From Echinicola pacifica DSM 19836 (lineage in GTDB: Bacteria; Bacteroidota; Bacteroidia; Cytophagales; Cyclobacteriaceae), in contig NZ_KB890739.1 of the NCBI RefSeq assembly GCF_000373245.1, forward strand, positions 783,099 to 847,098: a DNA stretch of 64,000 bases, written 5' to 3'. The position numbers and the translations under genes are program-made. The notes under the pieces were generated by a model, which was given only the letters and a program-made list of their open reading frames with translations, did not search any database and was not told the origin of the DNA. Shown piece by piece: positions 37,164-46,269 of this stretch. How positions within the stretch are numbered: the stretch's first letter is position 1; every line of letters starts with the position of its first letter.

Positions 37164-39938
37164 ATGAATAAGCACTACCTGATAATAGTACTGATGGGAT
37201 TTTTGTCCTTTCTGATTCTTCTCTCATGCGGGGATAGGTTGGAGCGTGCGCCGGAGTCATTGGTGCTGTCTGAGGGCTTCAAAAACCCACTGGGTTTTTA
37301 TGATGCTGCCCCCACATTTTCATGGAAATTACCTCAAACCAACACCCTGAAAAGCCAGTCCGCCTATCAGATTGTGATGGCCAGTTCGCCTGAGCTATTA
37401 CCGGAAGAGGCCGATATCTGGGATTCAGAAAAGCAGGCAACGGATCAATCCACTTGGGTGAACTATGGCGGCGGGAAACTAAGCTCGCGGCAGAAAGTAT
37501 ATTGGCAGGTACGCTATTGGAGTCAGGAGGGGAAGGAATCTCAGTGGTCTGAGATAAATAACTTTGAGCTGGGGCTCTTATCCAATAAAGACTGGCAGGC
37601 CAGGTGGGTAGGACTTCCCACGGCTAAGGACAGTATAAAGGGCGTGGGAAATTTCCTGATGCACAGGCCTCAGTACCTGAGGAATCAATTTGACCTTCCT
37701 TCTAATGTGAGATCCGCACGGCTATATATTACCGCCAAGGGAATATTTGACGTGCATCTGAATGGAGAAGACGTCAGCGATGATGTGATGCCGCCAGGAT
37801 GGACCCCTTACAATAAGCGCATAGAAACCCTCACCTATGATGTGACCGACCAGCTATCTTCTGGCAAAAACACCCTGGCGGTGGAGCTAGCTTCAGGCTG
37901 GCACTCTGGAAGGATCAGCAGGGGGACCGCTATCTATGATAATTTTGCCTCTCCAAAATTACTATGCCAACTGGAAATCACCTTGGAGGACGGCAGCCAA
38001 AAAGTGATCCTCTCTGATCAAAATTGGAAAGGCAGCACCGCTGGTCCCATCCGTCTGGCGGGGATATATGACGGGGAGGTATATGATGCCAATTATGAAA
38101 TCCCTAACTGGATGGCCAATGATTTTGATGATGCTTCCTGGGCTCGGGTGGAGGTAGAAGAACTGGATGATGAGGTACTGCTAGAGCCCAAAAGGCATAC
38201 GGCGGTAAAGCAGAAACTGGAGGTTCCAGTGGCAGAAATAGTCGCTGAAAATGATACGGCAGCCATCTTTGACTTTGGACAAAATATGGTGGGTGTGCCT
38301 TTGATCGATGTGCCCATGAGAAAGGGAGATACGCTCAGAATTAGGTTTTCTGAGATGCTCGCCCCCGATGGCTCATTTTATACGGACAATTACCGGTCGG
38401 CACTATCCACTGACCTATATATCGCCGCAGAGGACAAGAATGTGCAGTGGTCCCCAAAATTCACCTTCCATGGCTATAGATATATTGAGCTTACTGGCTT
38501 CGATCCCTCCCGAAAACCTCGTAAAAATTGGTTGACCGGGCTGGTGCAATACTCTGATATTGAGCAGCAGGGGACTTTTACCTCATCCAATGAGAAGTTA
38601 AACCAGCTGCAGAGCAATATAATCTGGGGTTTACGAAGCAATTTCTTTGACATTCCCACGGATTGTCCGCAGCGTGATGAGCGATTGGGATGGACGGGCG
38701 ATGCGCAGGTGATTGCTCCGACTTCTATTTTTAATTTTGATATGCATGCATTTTGGGCAGCCTGGCTACAGAGCCTGAGGGAGACGCAGTCTGAGCATGA
38801 GAATGGATTGATTCCTTTTATTATTCCCGATGTATTGCAGAATAATAATGCCAGTTCTGGATGGGGAGATGCTGGCGTCATCATCCCTTGGGATATCTAT
38901 ATGCGAACAGGAGATAAGGCGATCTTAGCAGAAAACTATGATATGATGAAAAAATGGATCGCTTATCATGAGTCCGTTTCAGAAAATTATATTTCCACCA
39001 TGTTTTCTTTTGCAGACTGGCTGCAGCCATTTCCAGCCAATGAAAATAAAAAAGGGGATACCCCCGCCCGCCTGATCAACACCGCCTATTTTGCTCATGC
39101 AGCCCATCTCACCTCTAGAATCGCCGGCATCCTGGAGAAGACAGAAGATCAGCAAAAGTACGAAGACTTATATAAAACCGTTTCAAATGCTTTTGAGCAG
39201 GAGTTTTTTGAGGAAGATGGATCGATTAAAGAGGGGCAGGGCACCCAGACAGGCTATTTGTTGGCCATAGAATTTGATTTGCTTTCTGAGGAGAAAAAAC
39301 CTAAGGCCATCACTCATTTATTAGCCAAAATACACGAGGCAGATGATCACCTTCGCACGGGCTTCCTGGGGACTCCATTACTCTTTAAGGTATTGGATGA
39401 GCTTGGGGAGATCGATTTGATGTACAGAATATTATTCCAGGAAAGTTATCCTTCATGGTTTTACTCCATCAATCAAGGCGCCACGACCATGTGGGAGCGC
39501 TGGAATAGCTATAGCAAAACGGAGGGCTATAACAGTGAAAGTATGAATAGCCTCAATCACTATGCTTATGGGGCCATAGGCGAGTGGATGTATGAGCGGA
39601 TAGCGGGGATCCAATTGGCAGCGCCGGGCTATAAGTCCATCAGGATAGCTCCTATGCCTCATGAAAAACTCAGTGCTGCCGCCGCCACTTTGGATACGCC
39701 TTACGGCAAAGTAGCCTCCTCATGGGAACATAAAGGATCGGCATTCCATCTGGAAATCACCGTGCCGCCGAATACCAGCGCCATGGTCATCCTCCCGGCA
39801 AATACCGGGAAACCACTCACTGTGGACGGCAGAGCGCTGGAAGAAAACCCAGAAGTGAAGCTGGTAAATACCGAGAAGCAGGCTTTTACCTTAAGGGTGC
39901 CCGCTGGAACTTATAGATTTCAATCAAGTTTAAATTAA
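37164..39938 (+). CDS. GH78 alpha-L-rhamnosidase lipoprotein (tandem copy 1)
   Basis: A 924-residue GH78 rhamnosidase. The start at 37164 is chosen over an in-frame ATG at 37092 because it places a lipoprotein signal (ILLSCG) correctly at the N-terminus. Domain order is an Fn3-like domain (FSWKLPQ), sugar-binding jelly-rolls (ARLYITAKGIFDVHLNGE), a beta domain (FDFGQNMVGVP), and the (alpha/alpha)6 barrel with TDCPQRDERLGWTGD, where E506 is the expected general acid, and later GATTMWERWNSY and NSLNHYAYG. It is a close paralogue of the gene 8 bp downstream. It probably removes terminal rhamnose from imported oligosaccharides in the periplasm or at the surface. Confidence 0.92.
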   Translation: MNKHYLIIVLMGFLSFLILLSCGDRLERAPESLVLSEGFKNPLGFYDAAPTFSWKLPQTNTLKSQSAYQIVMASSPELLPEEADIWDSEKQATDQSTWVNYGGGKLSSRQKVYWQVRYWSQEGKESQWSEINNFELGLLSNKDWQARWVGLPTAKDSIKGVGNFLMHRPQYLRNQFDLPSNVRSARLYITAKGIFDVHLNGEDVSDDVMPPGWTPYNKRIETLTYDVTDQLSSGKNTLAVELASGWHSGRISRGTAIYDNFASPKLLCQLEITLEDGSQKVILSDQNWKGSTAGPIRLAGIYDGEVYDANYEIPNWMANDFDDASWARVEVEELDDEVLLEPKRHTAVKQKLEVPVAEIVAENDTAAIFDFGQNMVGVPLIDVPMRKGDTLRIRFSEMLAPDGSFYTDNYRSALSTDLYIAAEDKNVQWSPKFTFHGYRYIELTGFDPSRKPRKNWLTGLVQYSDIEQQGTFTSSNEKLNQLQSNIIWGLRSNFFDIPTDCPQRDERLGWTGDAQVIAPTSIFNFDMHAFWAAWLQSLRETQSEHENGLIPFIIPDVLQNNNASSGWGDAGVIIPWDIYMRTGDKAILAENYDMMKKWIAYHESVSENYISTMFSFADWLQPFPANENKKGDTPARLINTAYFAHAAHLTSRIAGILEKTEDQQKYEDLYKTVSNAFEQEFFEEDGSIKEGQGTQTGYLLAIEFDLLSEEKKPKAITHLLAKIHEADDHLRTGFLGTPLLFKVLDELGEIDLMYRILFQESYPSWFYSINQGATTMWERWNSYSKTEGYNSESMNSLNHYAYGAIGEWMYERIAGIQLAAPGYKSIRIAPMPHEKLSAAAATLDTPYGKVASSWEHKGSAFHLEITVPPNTSAMVILPANTGKPLTVDGRALEENPEVKLVNTEKQAFTLRVPAGTYRFQSSLN

Positions 39939-39946
39939 ACCCATAA

Positions 39947-42712
39947 ATGAACGTATTAAAACATTATTTCCCACTCAGCCTTCTCCTAATTGCAGCCCTT
40001 TGTCTAGGCTGTGCGAAGGAAAGCCAGGTCGACAAACCCTTCGATTTGGAAGTGTCAGAAGGTTTTAAGAATCCTATTGGATTTTATGATGCTAAGCCTA
40101 CCTTTTCGTGGAAACTTCCGGTAGAAGATGAGGTGAAGCGCCAATCCGCCTATCAAATTGTGGCGGCCTCCAGCCCGGACTTATTGCCGGAAGAGGCTGA
40201 TTTGTGGAATTCTGATAAGCAATCCGGCAGCCAATCTGCATGGGTAGATTATAATGGATCAGCCTTGAGCTCTCGGCAGAAGGTCTATTGGCAGGTTCGC
40301 TATTGGGATCAGGCAGAGAGCGCCTCGGCATGGAGTGAGGTCAATAGCTTCGAACTAGGACTCCTCGAAAACGCCGACTGGAACGCGAAGTGGGTGGGCC
40401 TTCCTACAGCTGAGGAAAAGTTGATGGGAAGTAAAAACACCCTGATTCACCGCCCGCAGTACCTCAGGAAGTCCTTTGAGACGGATACGGATATCGCCTC
40501 GGCACGCTTATACATCACCGCAAAGGGGGTTTTCGATGTATGGATTAATGGTAAAAATGTAAGCGATGACGTGATGCCTCCAGGATGGACTCCTTATGAT
40601 ACACGAATTGAGACCATTACCTATGAGGTGACAGAACTGATTTCCCAAGGTCAAAATACCATCGGCGTGGAATTGGCGGAAGGCTGGCACTCTGGTAGAA
40701 TAGGTTATTCCAGACCCCAGTGGTCCGATAAAGTATCTCCAAAAATCTTATGCCAATTAGAAATTACCCATAAAGACGGAACCAAAGAAACGATCGTGTC
40801 GGATCAAAGCTGGAAAGGTACCACCAATGGGCCTATTCGTATTTCCGAAATTTATGATGGAGAGACTTATGATGCTAATTTTGAACTTCCTAACTGGACA
40901 AAGAACGATTTTGATGATCAGCAGTGGCAGGCTGTAAATACCGAGGACCTGGATCCTAAGGTAAAGCTGGAGCCCAAAAGGCATTATACTGTCAAATCCC
41001 ATCAAACTTTAGCCACCAAGGGAATTATGCCCTCGGAGACGGGGACGATTTTCGATTTGGCGCAGAATATGGTAGGGGTGCCATTGATTAAAGCCCCTGT
41101 AAAGAAGGGGGACACCCTGACCATTCGTTTTTCGGAGATGCTCTCGCCAGATGGTGGTTTTTATACTGATAATTACCGCTCCGCTCTTTCCACCGACTAT
41201 TATATCGCTAGCGAGGAGGGGCTGATTGACTGGTCTCCGAAGTTTACATTCCATGGCTTCCGCTATGTGGAGCTATCGGGTTATGATGCCAGTAAGGAGC
41301 CGGATGCTGATTGGGTTTCTGGACTGGTACAGTACTCAGGTTTTGAAGGAAATGGAACCTTCAGCTCTTCCCACGACAAGCTAAACCAGCTACAGAGTAA
41401 TATTGTATGGGGACTTAGAGGCAATTTCTTTGACGTACCCACCGACTGCCCGCAGCGTGATGAGCGCTTAGGCTGGACAGGAGATGCGCAGGTTTTTGGC
41501 CCCACCTCCTTATTCAATGCTGATGTCTATTCCTTCTGGGCAAACTGGCTTCAAAGTGTTAGAGAGGAGCAGTTTGACAATGGCGGGATACCATTTGTGG
41601 TGCCTGATATCGTGAACAATCAGATGGTAAGCTCCGGCTGGGGAGATGCCTGTACTATTATTCCGTGGAAGCTGTACTTTTATACGGGAGACAAGCGGAT
41701 TTTGGAGGAGAACTATGAGATGATGAAAAAGTGGCTGGTCTATCATGAGTCCACTTCGGAGGGTTATATTTCTCATATGAATTCCTTTGCAGATTGGCTG
41801 CAGCCATTCCCAAAAAATGGAGAAACTAAAGGGGACACTTCCCATGATCTGATCGGGACCGCCTTTTTTGCTTATTCTGCCAAACTTACGGCACAAGCGG
41901 CGGAGGTGCTAGGCAAGACTGAAGACCATAAGAAGTATCAGGAATTGTATAAAAAGGTGTCGCAAGCTTTTGATAGCAAGTTTTTTGATGAAAATGGCCA
42001 ATTGAAAGAAGTCGCTTCTACGCAGACTTCCTATCTCTTAGCCTTGGCCTTTGACTTATTGCCAGCATCCAAGAAGCAGAAGTCTGAGCAGTTTTTGATC
42101 CAGGAGATCGAAGCAGCCGATAATCACCTGGGCACTGGCTTTTTGGGCACGCCACTCTTGTCCGAGGTACTGGGAAATATTGGCATGGAAGACCTTATGT
42201 ATCAGCTGCTATTTAATGAGACCTACCCCTCCTGGTTTTACTCCATCAATCAGGGAGCGACCACCATTTGGGAAAGATGGAATAGCTATAGCAAAGAAGA
42301 GGGCTTCAATCCTCAGCAGATGAACAGCCTAAACCACTATGCCTATGGGGCCGTGGGCCAATGGATGTATGAGCGTATCGCCGGCATCTCACCAATGGAA
42401 GCTGGATATAAGAAGATCAAAATTGCCCCTTATCCCCAGGCACCGCTTAGCTCAGCAGAGGCCTCCCTGGATACGCCTTATGGGAAAGTGACAAGCTCGT
42501 GGGAGATCAACGGAAATGAGTTTCATCTGACTACAACCATTCCGCCCAATACCAGTGCTGAGGTTCATATCCCTGCCCAGTACACGACGGAGGTCCTTGA
42601 ACATGGTAAAAGCCTGAATGATAATGCCAATATAAGCATGGTGAAATCCGGGCAAGGATTCCTTTTGCTCGTGCAGCCAGGAACCTATACCTTCAGCGGA
42701 AAAGCTAAATAA
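39947..42712 (+). CDS. GH78 alpha-L-rhamnosidase lipoprotein (tandem copy 2)
   Basis: A 921-residue GH78 rhamnosidase with lipoprotein signal (LCLGCAK). It shares the full domain order with the preceding gene, including TDCPQRDERLGWTGD (E506 expected acid), GATTIWERWNSY and NSLNHYAYGAVG. Both proteins place the catalytic Glu at the same residue number, so the duplication kept the spacing from the N-terminus. The 8-bp gap shows co-transcription. The pair may have split linkage or neighbouring-sugar preference, as paralogous GH78 enzymes often do; the sequence alone does not show this. Confidence 0.92.
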   Translation: MNVLKHYFPLSLLLIAALCLGCAKESQVDKPFDLEVSEGFKNPIGFYDAKPTFSWKLPVEDEVKRQSAYQIVAASSPDLLPEEADLWNSDKQSGSQSAWVDYNGSALSSRQKVYWQVRYWDQAESASAWSEVNSFELGLLENADWNAKWVGLPTAEEKLMGSKNTLIHRPQYLRKSFETDTDIASARLYITAKGVFDVWINGKNVSDDVMPPGWTPYDTRIETITYEVTELISQGQNTIGVELAEGWHSGRIGYSRPQWSDKVSPKILCQLEITHKDGTKETIVSDQSWKGTTNGPIRISEIYDGETYDANFELPNWTKNDFDDQQWQAVNTEDLDPKVKLEPKRHYTVKSHQTLATKGIMPSETGTIFDLAQNMVGVPLIKAPVKKGDTLTIRFSEMLSPDGGFYTDNYRSALSTDYYIASEEGLIDWSPKFTFHGFRYVELSGYDASKEPDADWVSGLVQYSGFEGNGTFSSSHDKLNQLQSNIVWGLRGNFFDVPTDCPQRDERLGWTGDAQVFGPTSLFNADVYSFWANWLQSVREEQFDNGGIPFVVPDIVNNQMVSSGWGDACTIIPWKLYFYTGDKRILEENYEMMKKWLVYHESTSEGYISHMNSFADWLQPFPKNGETKGDTSHDLIGTAFFAYSAKLTAQAAEVLGKTEDHKKYQELYKKVSQAFDSKFFDENGQLKEVASTQTSYLLALAFDLLPASKKQKSEQFLIQEIEAADNHLGTGFLGTPLLSEVLGNIGMEDLMYQLLFNETYPSWFYSINQGATTIWERWNSYSKEEGFNPQQMNSLNHYAYGAVGQWMYERIAGISPMEAGYKKIKIAPYPQAPLSSAEASLDTPYGKVTSSWEINGNEFHLTTTIPPNTSAEVHIPAQYTTEVLEHGKSLNDNANISMVKSGQGFLLLVQPGTYTFSGKAK

Positions 42713-43001
42713 AAGGCTCAAACTCCTACAATTGGAACCATAATAGTAGATCCTTCAGCTCGGCCTTACGGATGACTAAGCCGGGGTGAAGGATTTTAAT
42801 TATTCCTGCGCAATAGAAATTATAGGATGCTCAACATCCATAGGAAATCGGCCATTTTATTCCTTAAGAAAACTCTTTAGGAGTGAAGGGCAGGGCCTTT
42901 TTGTGCAGTGATAATCAAATGTCCCGATTTCATATTTGCCTTGGCAAGCTTGGAGGGCTGATAAGTAGCAATAGATTATTAAATAATAAACTAAAGTAAG
43001 A

Positions 43002-43316
43002 ATGATCAGAAAGGCTTTTAAAATGAAAATTCATGATGGGAAATTAGCAGAATATACCCAGCGGCATAATCCTATTTGGGATGAGCTCCAGTCCGTCCTG
43101 ATAGAACATGGGGTCCACAATTATAGTATCTTTCATGATGAGGAAACCAATTATTTATTTGCCTATGCAGAGATCGAGTCGGAGGCTAAATGGAGTGCAA
43201 TTGCTTCTACTGAGGTATGCCAAAAATGGTGGAGCCATATGGGAGAGCTGATGGCTACTAATGCTGATAACAGTCCTGTATCCACCGATCTAAATGAAGT
43301 CTTTCATCTAGCGTAA
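43002..43316 (+). CDS. rhaM: L-rhamnose mutarotase
   Basis: A 104-residue protein of the RhaM family, normal in length. It starts with RKAFKMKIHDGKLAEYTQRH, contains HNYSIFHDEETNYLFAYAEI, and has the conserved KWWSHMGELM segment (family Trp-Trp and Met residues). It interconverts alpha and beta anomers of L-rhamnose, supplying the isomerase with its preferred form. It has no signal peptide and acts in the cytoplasm. It lies between the rhamnosidases that release rhamnose and the catabolic genes that use it; 289 bp separate it from the GH78 gene. Confidence 0.93.
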   Translation: MIRKAFKMKIHDGKLAEYTQRHNPIWDELQSVLIEHGVHNYSIFHDEETNYLFAYAEIESEAKWSAIASTEVCQKWWSHMGELMATNADNSPVSTDLNEVFHLA

Positions 43317-44158
43317 AAAGTTGGGCTGCCATTTCATATGCCTCCTAGACACTTCTTTGCACTGTAATGAACGTGGGTGATTATTGCTATTCACTATAAG
43401 CTCCTTTTTAGAGGCAGATGAAGTTTATTTGTTTTTGGGACAGGACATTTTTTTGACCGGTTCAGGTACCAGAATTTGTCTTTGGTAGGTTTTGAAGGAA
43501 GGTTATTTTTAGGTCAATAATAAACTTTGATTTATTGAGGAAATGGCTTTGTCCTGACTTATTGAATCAAGTGAGGAAGAATTTTTTTTATTAAATAACC
43601 CTTCGGCAAAGCCGTGCTATGCTGTCATTATAGAAGTATAATGTCGTGGCTGAGTATCCTTTTATAGCTCCATCTTAGACGCTGAGGTTGATATATGGCT
43701 AGGCTAAGAGGCTGAGGAAGGTAAATTCAGATCTTTGGGCTCAGGATGCTTTTCCATGCCTTGAGGAGACCAGTCTTGATTTTAGCTATTCTATTATTTT
43801 GAACGTATTTGTTTTTTTACTCCATTAAGATTTAATCCTAAGGTTTTCATTTTTAGATAGTTAATTAGGGTGGGGTGAAGGTGTAATAGGAATATCTATT
43901 GATCCGAAAAAAAAACAGACCTTTTTTAGGGAGTGATTAAAGAAATAATATTTGTACCAGTGGGATAGCCCAAAAACAGCCTATAAAACCTTTAAAGGCA
44001 TTTTTTTCCCTAGCGAACCCTATGAATATGTTATTGATGGGGATTGAATTTTCCTAAAAATCACTTTTAGACCCCTAACGAAACAGGATACATTTGTATC
44101 GTGTTCATGATAAATTTGGTCAAGTTATTTAATCTGAAACCATAAAACATCAATTATA
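43317..44158. other. Long intergenic region before the rhamnose catabolic genes
   Basis: About 840 bp of A/T-rich DNA with no credible gene. A weak inverted repeat TCAATAA/TTATTGA spans 43514-43538. The promoter-proximal end holds the operator-like site (44079-44091) joined to a Bacteroidota-type -7 element. Confidence 0.5.
44079..44096 (+). promoter_or_regulatory. Operator-like motif overlapping a TAnnTTTG -7 element
   Basis: CGAAACAGGATAC (44079-44091) is a degenerate copy whose last three bases start TACATTTG (44089-44096), an exact match to the Bacteroidota -7 consensus TAnnTTTG. It lies 68 bp before the aldolase/dehydrogenase start codon, a good promoter distance, so a bound regulator would block RNA polymerase. 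Confidence 0.6.
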
Positions 44159-46267
44159 ATGAATACAGCAGAACGCACATTTAAGCATGTCAATTATCTA
44201 TGGGATGAGCAGAAAGCCCAGGAGTTAGCAGGGGATGAAGTTGCCCTTTTGATCTACAGGTCCAATATTCTGGGATCTGACTTAAGGATCACCAATTATG
44301 GTGGTGGAAACACCAGCTGCAAGACCACAGAAGTGGATCCACTGACCAAGCAGGAAACTGAGGTGATGTGGGTAAAGGGTTCTGGTGGAGACATAGGAAC
44401 CTTGAAGAAAAGTGGGCTTGCCGGCTTATATCTGGAGAAGCTTCATGCGTTAAAGAACGTGTATAGAGGACTTGAGTTTGAGGATGAGATGGTGGGACTT
44501 TTTAATCACTGCATCTATGATCTTGACTCCAAGGCCCCTTCTATAGATACACCATTGCATGCTTTCCTTCCGTTTAAGCATATCGATCATCTTCACCCTG
44601 ATGCGGCGATTGCGATAGCAGCAGCAAAGGACGGTGAGCAGATCACTCAGGAGCTTTTTGAGGGACAGATCGCTTGGGTGCCATGGCAAAAGCCAGGTTT
44701 TGACCTTGCCTTGCAATTGGAAAAAGCCCTTGCCGATAATCCTGGAATCCGTGGCATCATGCTCGGTGGTCATGGACTATTTACCTGGGGAGATACTGCT
44801 TTCGAATGCTATGTCAATAGCCTGGAGGTAATCGATAGGGCTTCTCAATATCTGGAAGATAATTATGGCCAATCCCGCCCGGTTTTTGGCGGTCAGAAAT
44901 TGGAGCCTTTAGCTCCGGCAGACAGAAAAGATCAGGCAGCACTTCTTGCTCCTGTGCTTAGAGGCCTGGCTTCGTCATCCAATAGAATGGTCGGTCACTT
45001 CACCGATGATGAGCGCGTACTACAGTTTGCCAATAGCCATGATTTGGAGAAACTTGCTCCTCTAGGGACTAGCTGTCCAGATCACTTCCTGAGAACGAAG
45101 ATTAGACCTTTGGTACTTGATTTCCCTGCGGACATCGACCTTAGCAATAAAGAAGAGATAAAAGCGAAGCTAGAAAAGGACTTCGAGGCTTATAGAGCCT
45201 ATTACACTGACTATTACAATGACCATAAGCGGGACAATAGCCCTGCCATGCGTGATTCCAATCCAGTGATCATCCTATGGCCAGGTGTGGGGATGTTTAG
45301 CTATGCCAAAAACAAGCAAACGGCCCGAGTAGCGAGTGAATTTTATATCAATGCTATCAATGTAATGCGTGGTGCTGAAGCGGTATCAGAGTATGTAGCT
45401 CTGCCACTTCAGGAGGCTTTTGATATTGAATATTGGTTATTAGAAGAAGCGAAGCTTCAAAGAATGCCAAAAGAGCAACCCTTGTCCAGAAAAATCGCCT
45501 TGGTAACTGGTGGTGCTGGCGGGATCGGCAAGGCCATCGCTGACAAGCTGGCGAGTGAGGGAGCCTGTGTGTTCATCACAGACATTAATCAGGACCGATT
45601 GGATGAGGCCGTTGCGACTTATTCCGGCGATGTAGGAGGAGGAGTATTGATGGATGTCACCAAAGGTGATGATATCATCAGTGCTTATAAAGCTGCTGTA
45701 CTGAAGTTTGGTGGAGTGGATATCCTTATCAACTGCGCTGGGCTAGCGATCTCTAAACCTATCGAGCAGACTTCAGCTGCCGATTGGGACTTGCTTCAGG
45801 ATATCCTAGTCAAAGGCCAGTTTGCCATGTCCAAAGCAGGAGTGGAGATCCTTCGTGAGCAGGGACTTGGTGGAGATATAATCAATATAGCAAGCAAAAA
45901 CGCTCTGGTTTCTGGACCAAATAATATCGGATATGGTACAGCCAAGGCCGCTCAGGTGCATATGAGTAGATTACTCGCTGCTGAGCTCGGTAAGGACAAG
46001 ATCCGTGTAAACGTGGTAAACCCTGATGCCGTGATCGAAGGAAGCAAAATCTGGGAAGGCGAATGGGCCAAAGGACGTGCCAAAGCTTATGGTATCGCCG
46101 TGGAAGAGCTTCCTGCATTCTATGCTAAGCGAACAATCCTGAATGAAATCATCGGAACCAAGGATATTGCAAACGGGGTATTTGCCTTTGTAGGCGGTGA
46201 CTTGAGCAAGAGTACCGGAAATATACTTAATGTGGATGGCGGCGTTGCGGCGGCTTTTGTGAGATAA
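44159..46267 (+). CDS. rhaEW: Bifunctional rhamnulose-1-phosphate aldolase / short-chain dehydrogenase
   Basis: A 702-residue fusion. The N-terminal part, about 1-400, is a class II aldolase (NYGGGNTSCK, VMWVKGSGGD, HAFLPFKHIDHLHPD with metal histidines). The C-terminal part from about 440 is a short-chain dehydrogenase with T450-GGAGGIG for NAD and the catalytic Y592-GTA-K596. It matches the RhaEW type known from Bacillus and other phyla: cleavage of L-rhamnulose 1-phosphate to dihydroxyacetone phosphate and L-lactaldehyde, then oxidation of the lactaldehyde. It is cytoplasmic. The isomerase gene follows after 2 bp, so the two are co-transcribed. Confidence 0.9.
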   Translation: MNTAERTFKHVNYLWDEQKAQELAGDEVALLIYRSNILGSDLRITNYGGGNTSCKTTEVDPLTKQETEVMWVKGSGGDIGTLKKSGLAGLYLEKLHALKNVYRGLEFEDEMVGLFNHCIYDLDSKAPSIDTPLHAFLPFKHIDHLHPDAAIAIAAAKDGEQITQELFEGQIAWVPWQKPGFDLALQLEKALADNPGIRGIMLGGHGLFTWGDTAFECYVNSLEVIDRASQYLEDNYGQSRPVFGGQKLEPLAPADRKDQAALLAPVLRGLASSSNRMVGHFTDDERVLQFANSHDLEKLAPLGTSCPDHFLRTKIRPLVLDFPADIDLSNKEEIKAKLEKDFEAYRAYYTDYYNDHKRDNSPAMRDSNPVIILWPGVGMFSYAKNKQTARVASEFYINAINVMRGAEAVSEYVALPLQEAFDIEYWLLEEAKLQRMPKEQPLSRKIALVTGGAGGIGKAIADKLASEGACVFITDINQDRLDEAVATYSGDVGGGVLMDVTKGDDIISAYKAAVLKFGGVDILINCAGLAISKPIEQTSAADWDLLQDILVKGQFAMSKAGVEILREQGLGGDIINIASKNALVSGPNNIGYGTAKAAQVHMSRLLAAELGKDKIRVNVVNPDAVIEGSKIWEGEWAKGRAKAYGIAVEELPAFYAKRTILNEIIGTKDIANGVFAFVGGDLSKSTGNILNVDGGVAAAFVR

Positions 46268-46269
46268 TT

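Noticed and set aside
43271-43283. A minus-strand GGATACAGGACTG match near the end of the rhamnose mutarotase gene
   Set aside because: It lies in coding sequence, diverges in the last three bases and is not near a transcription start; probably chance.
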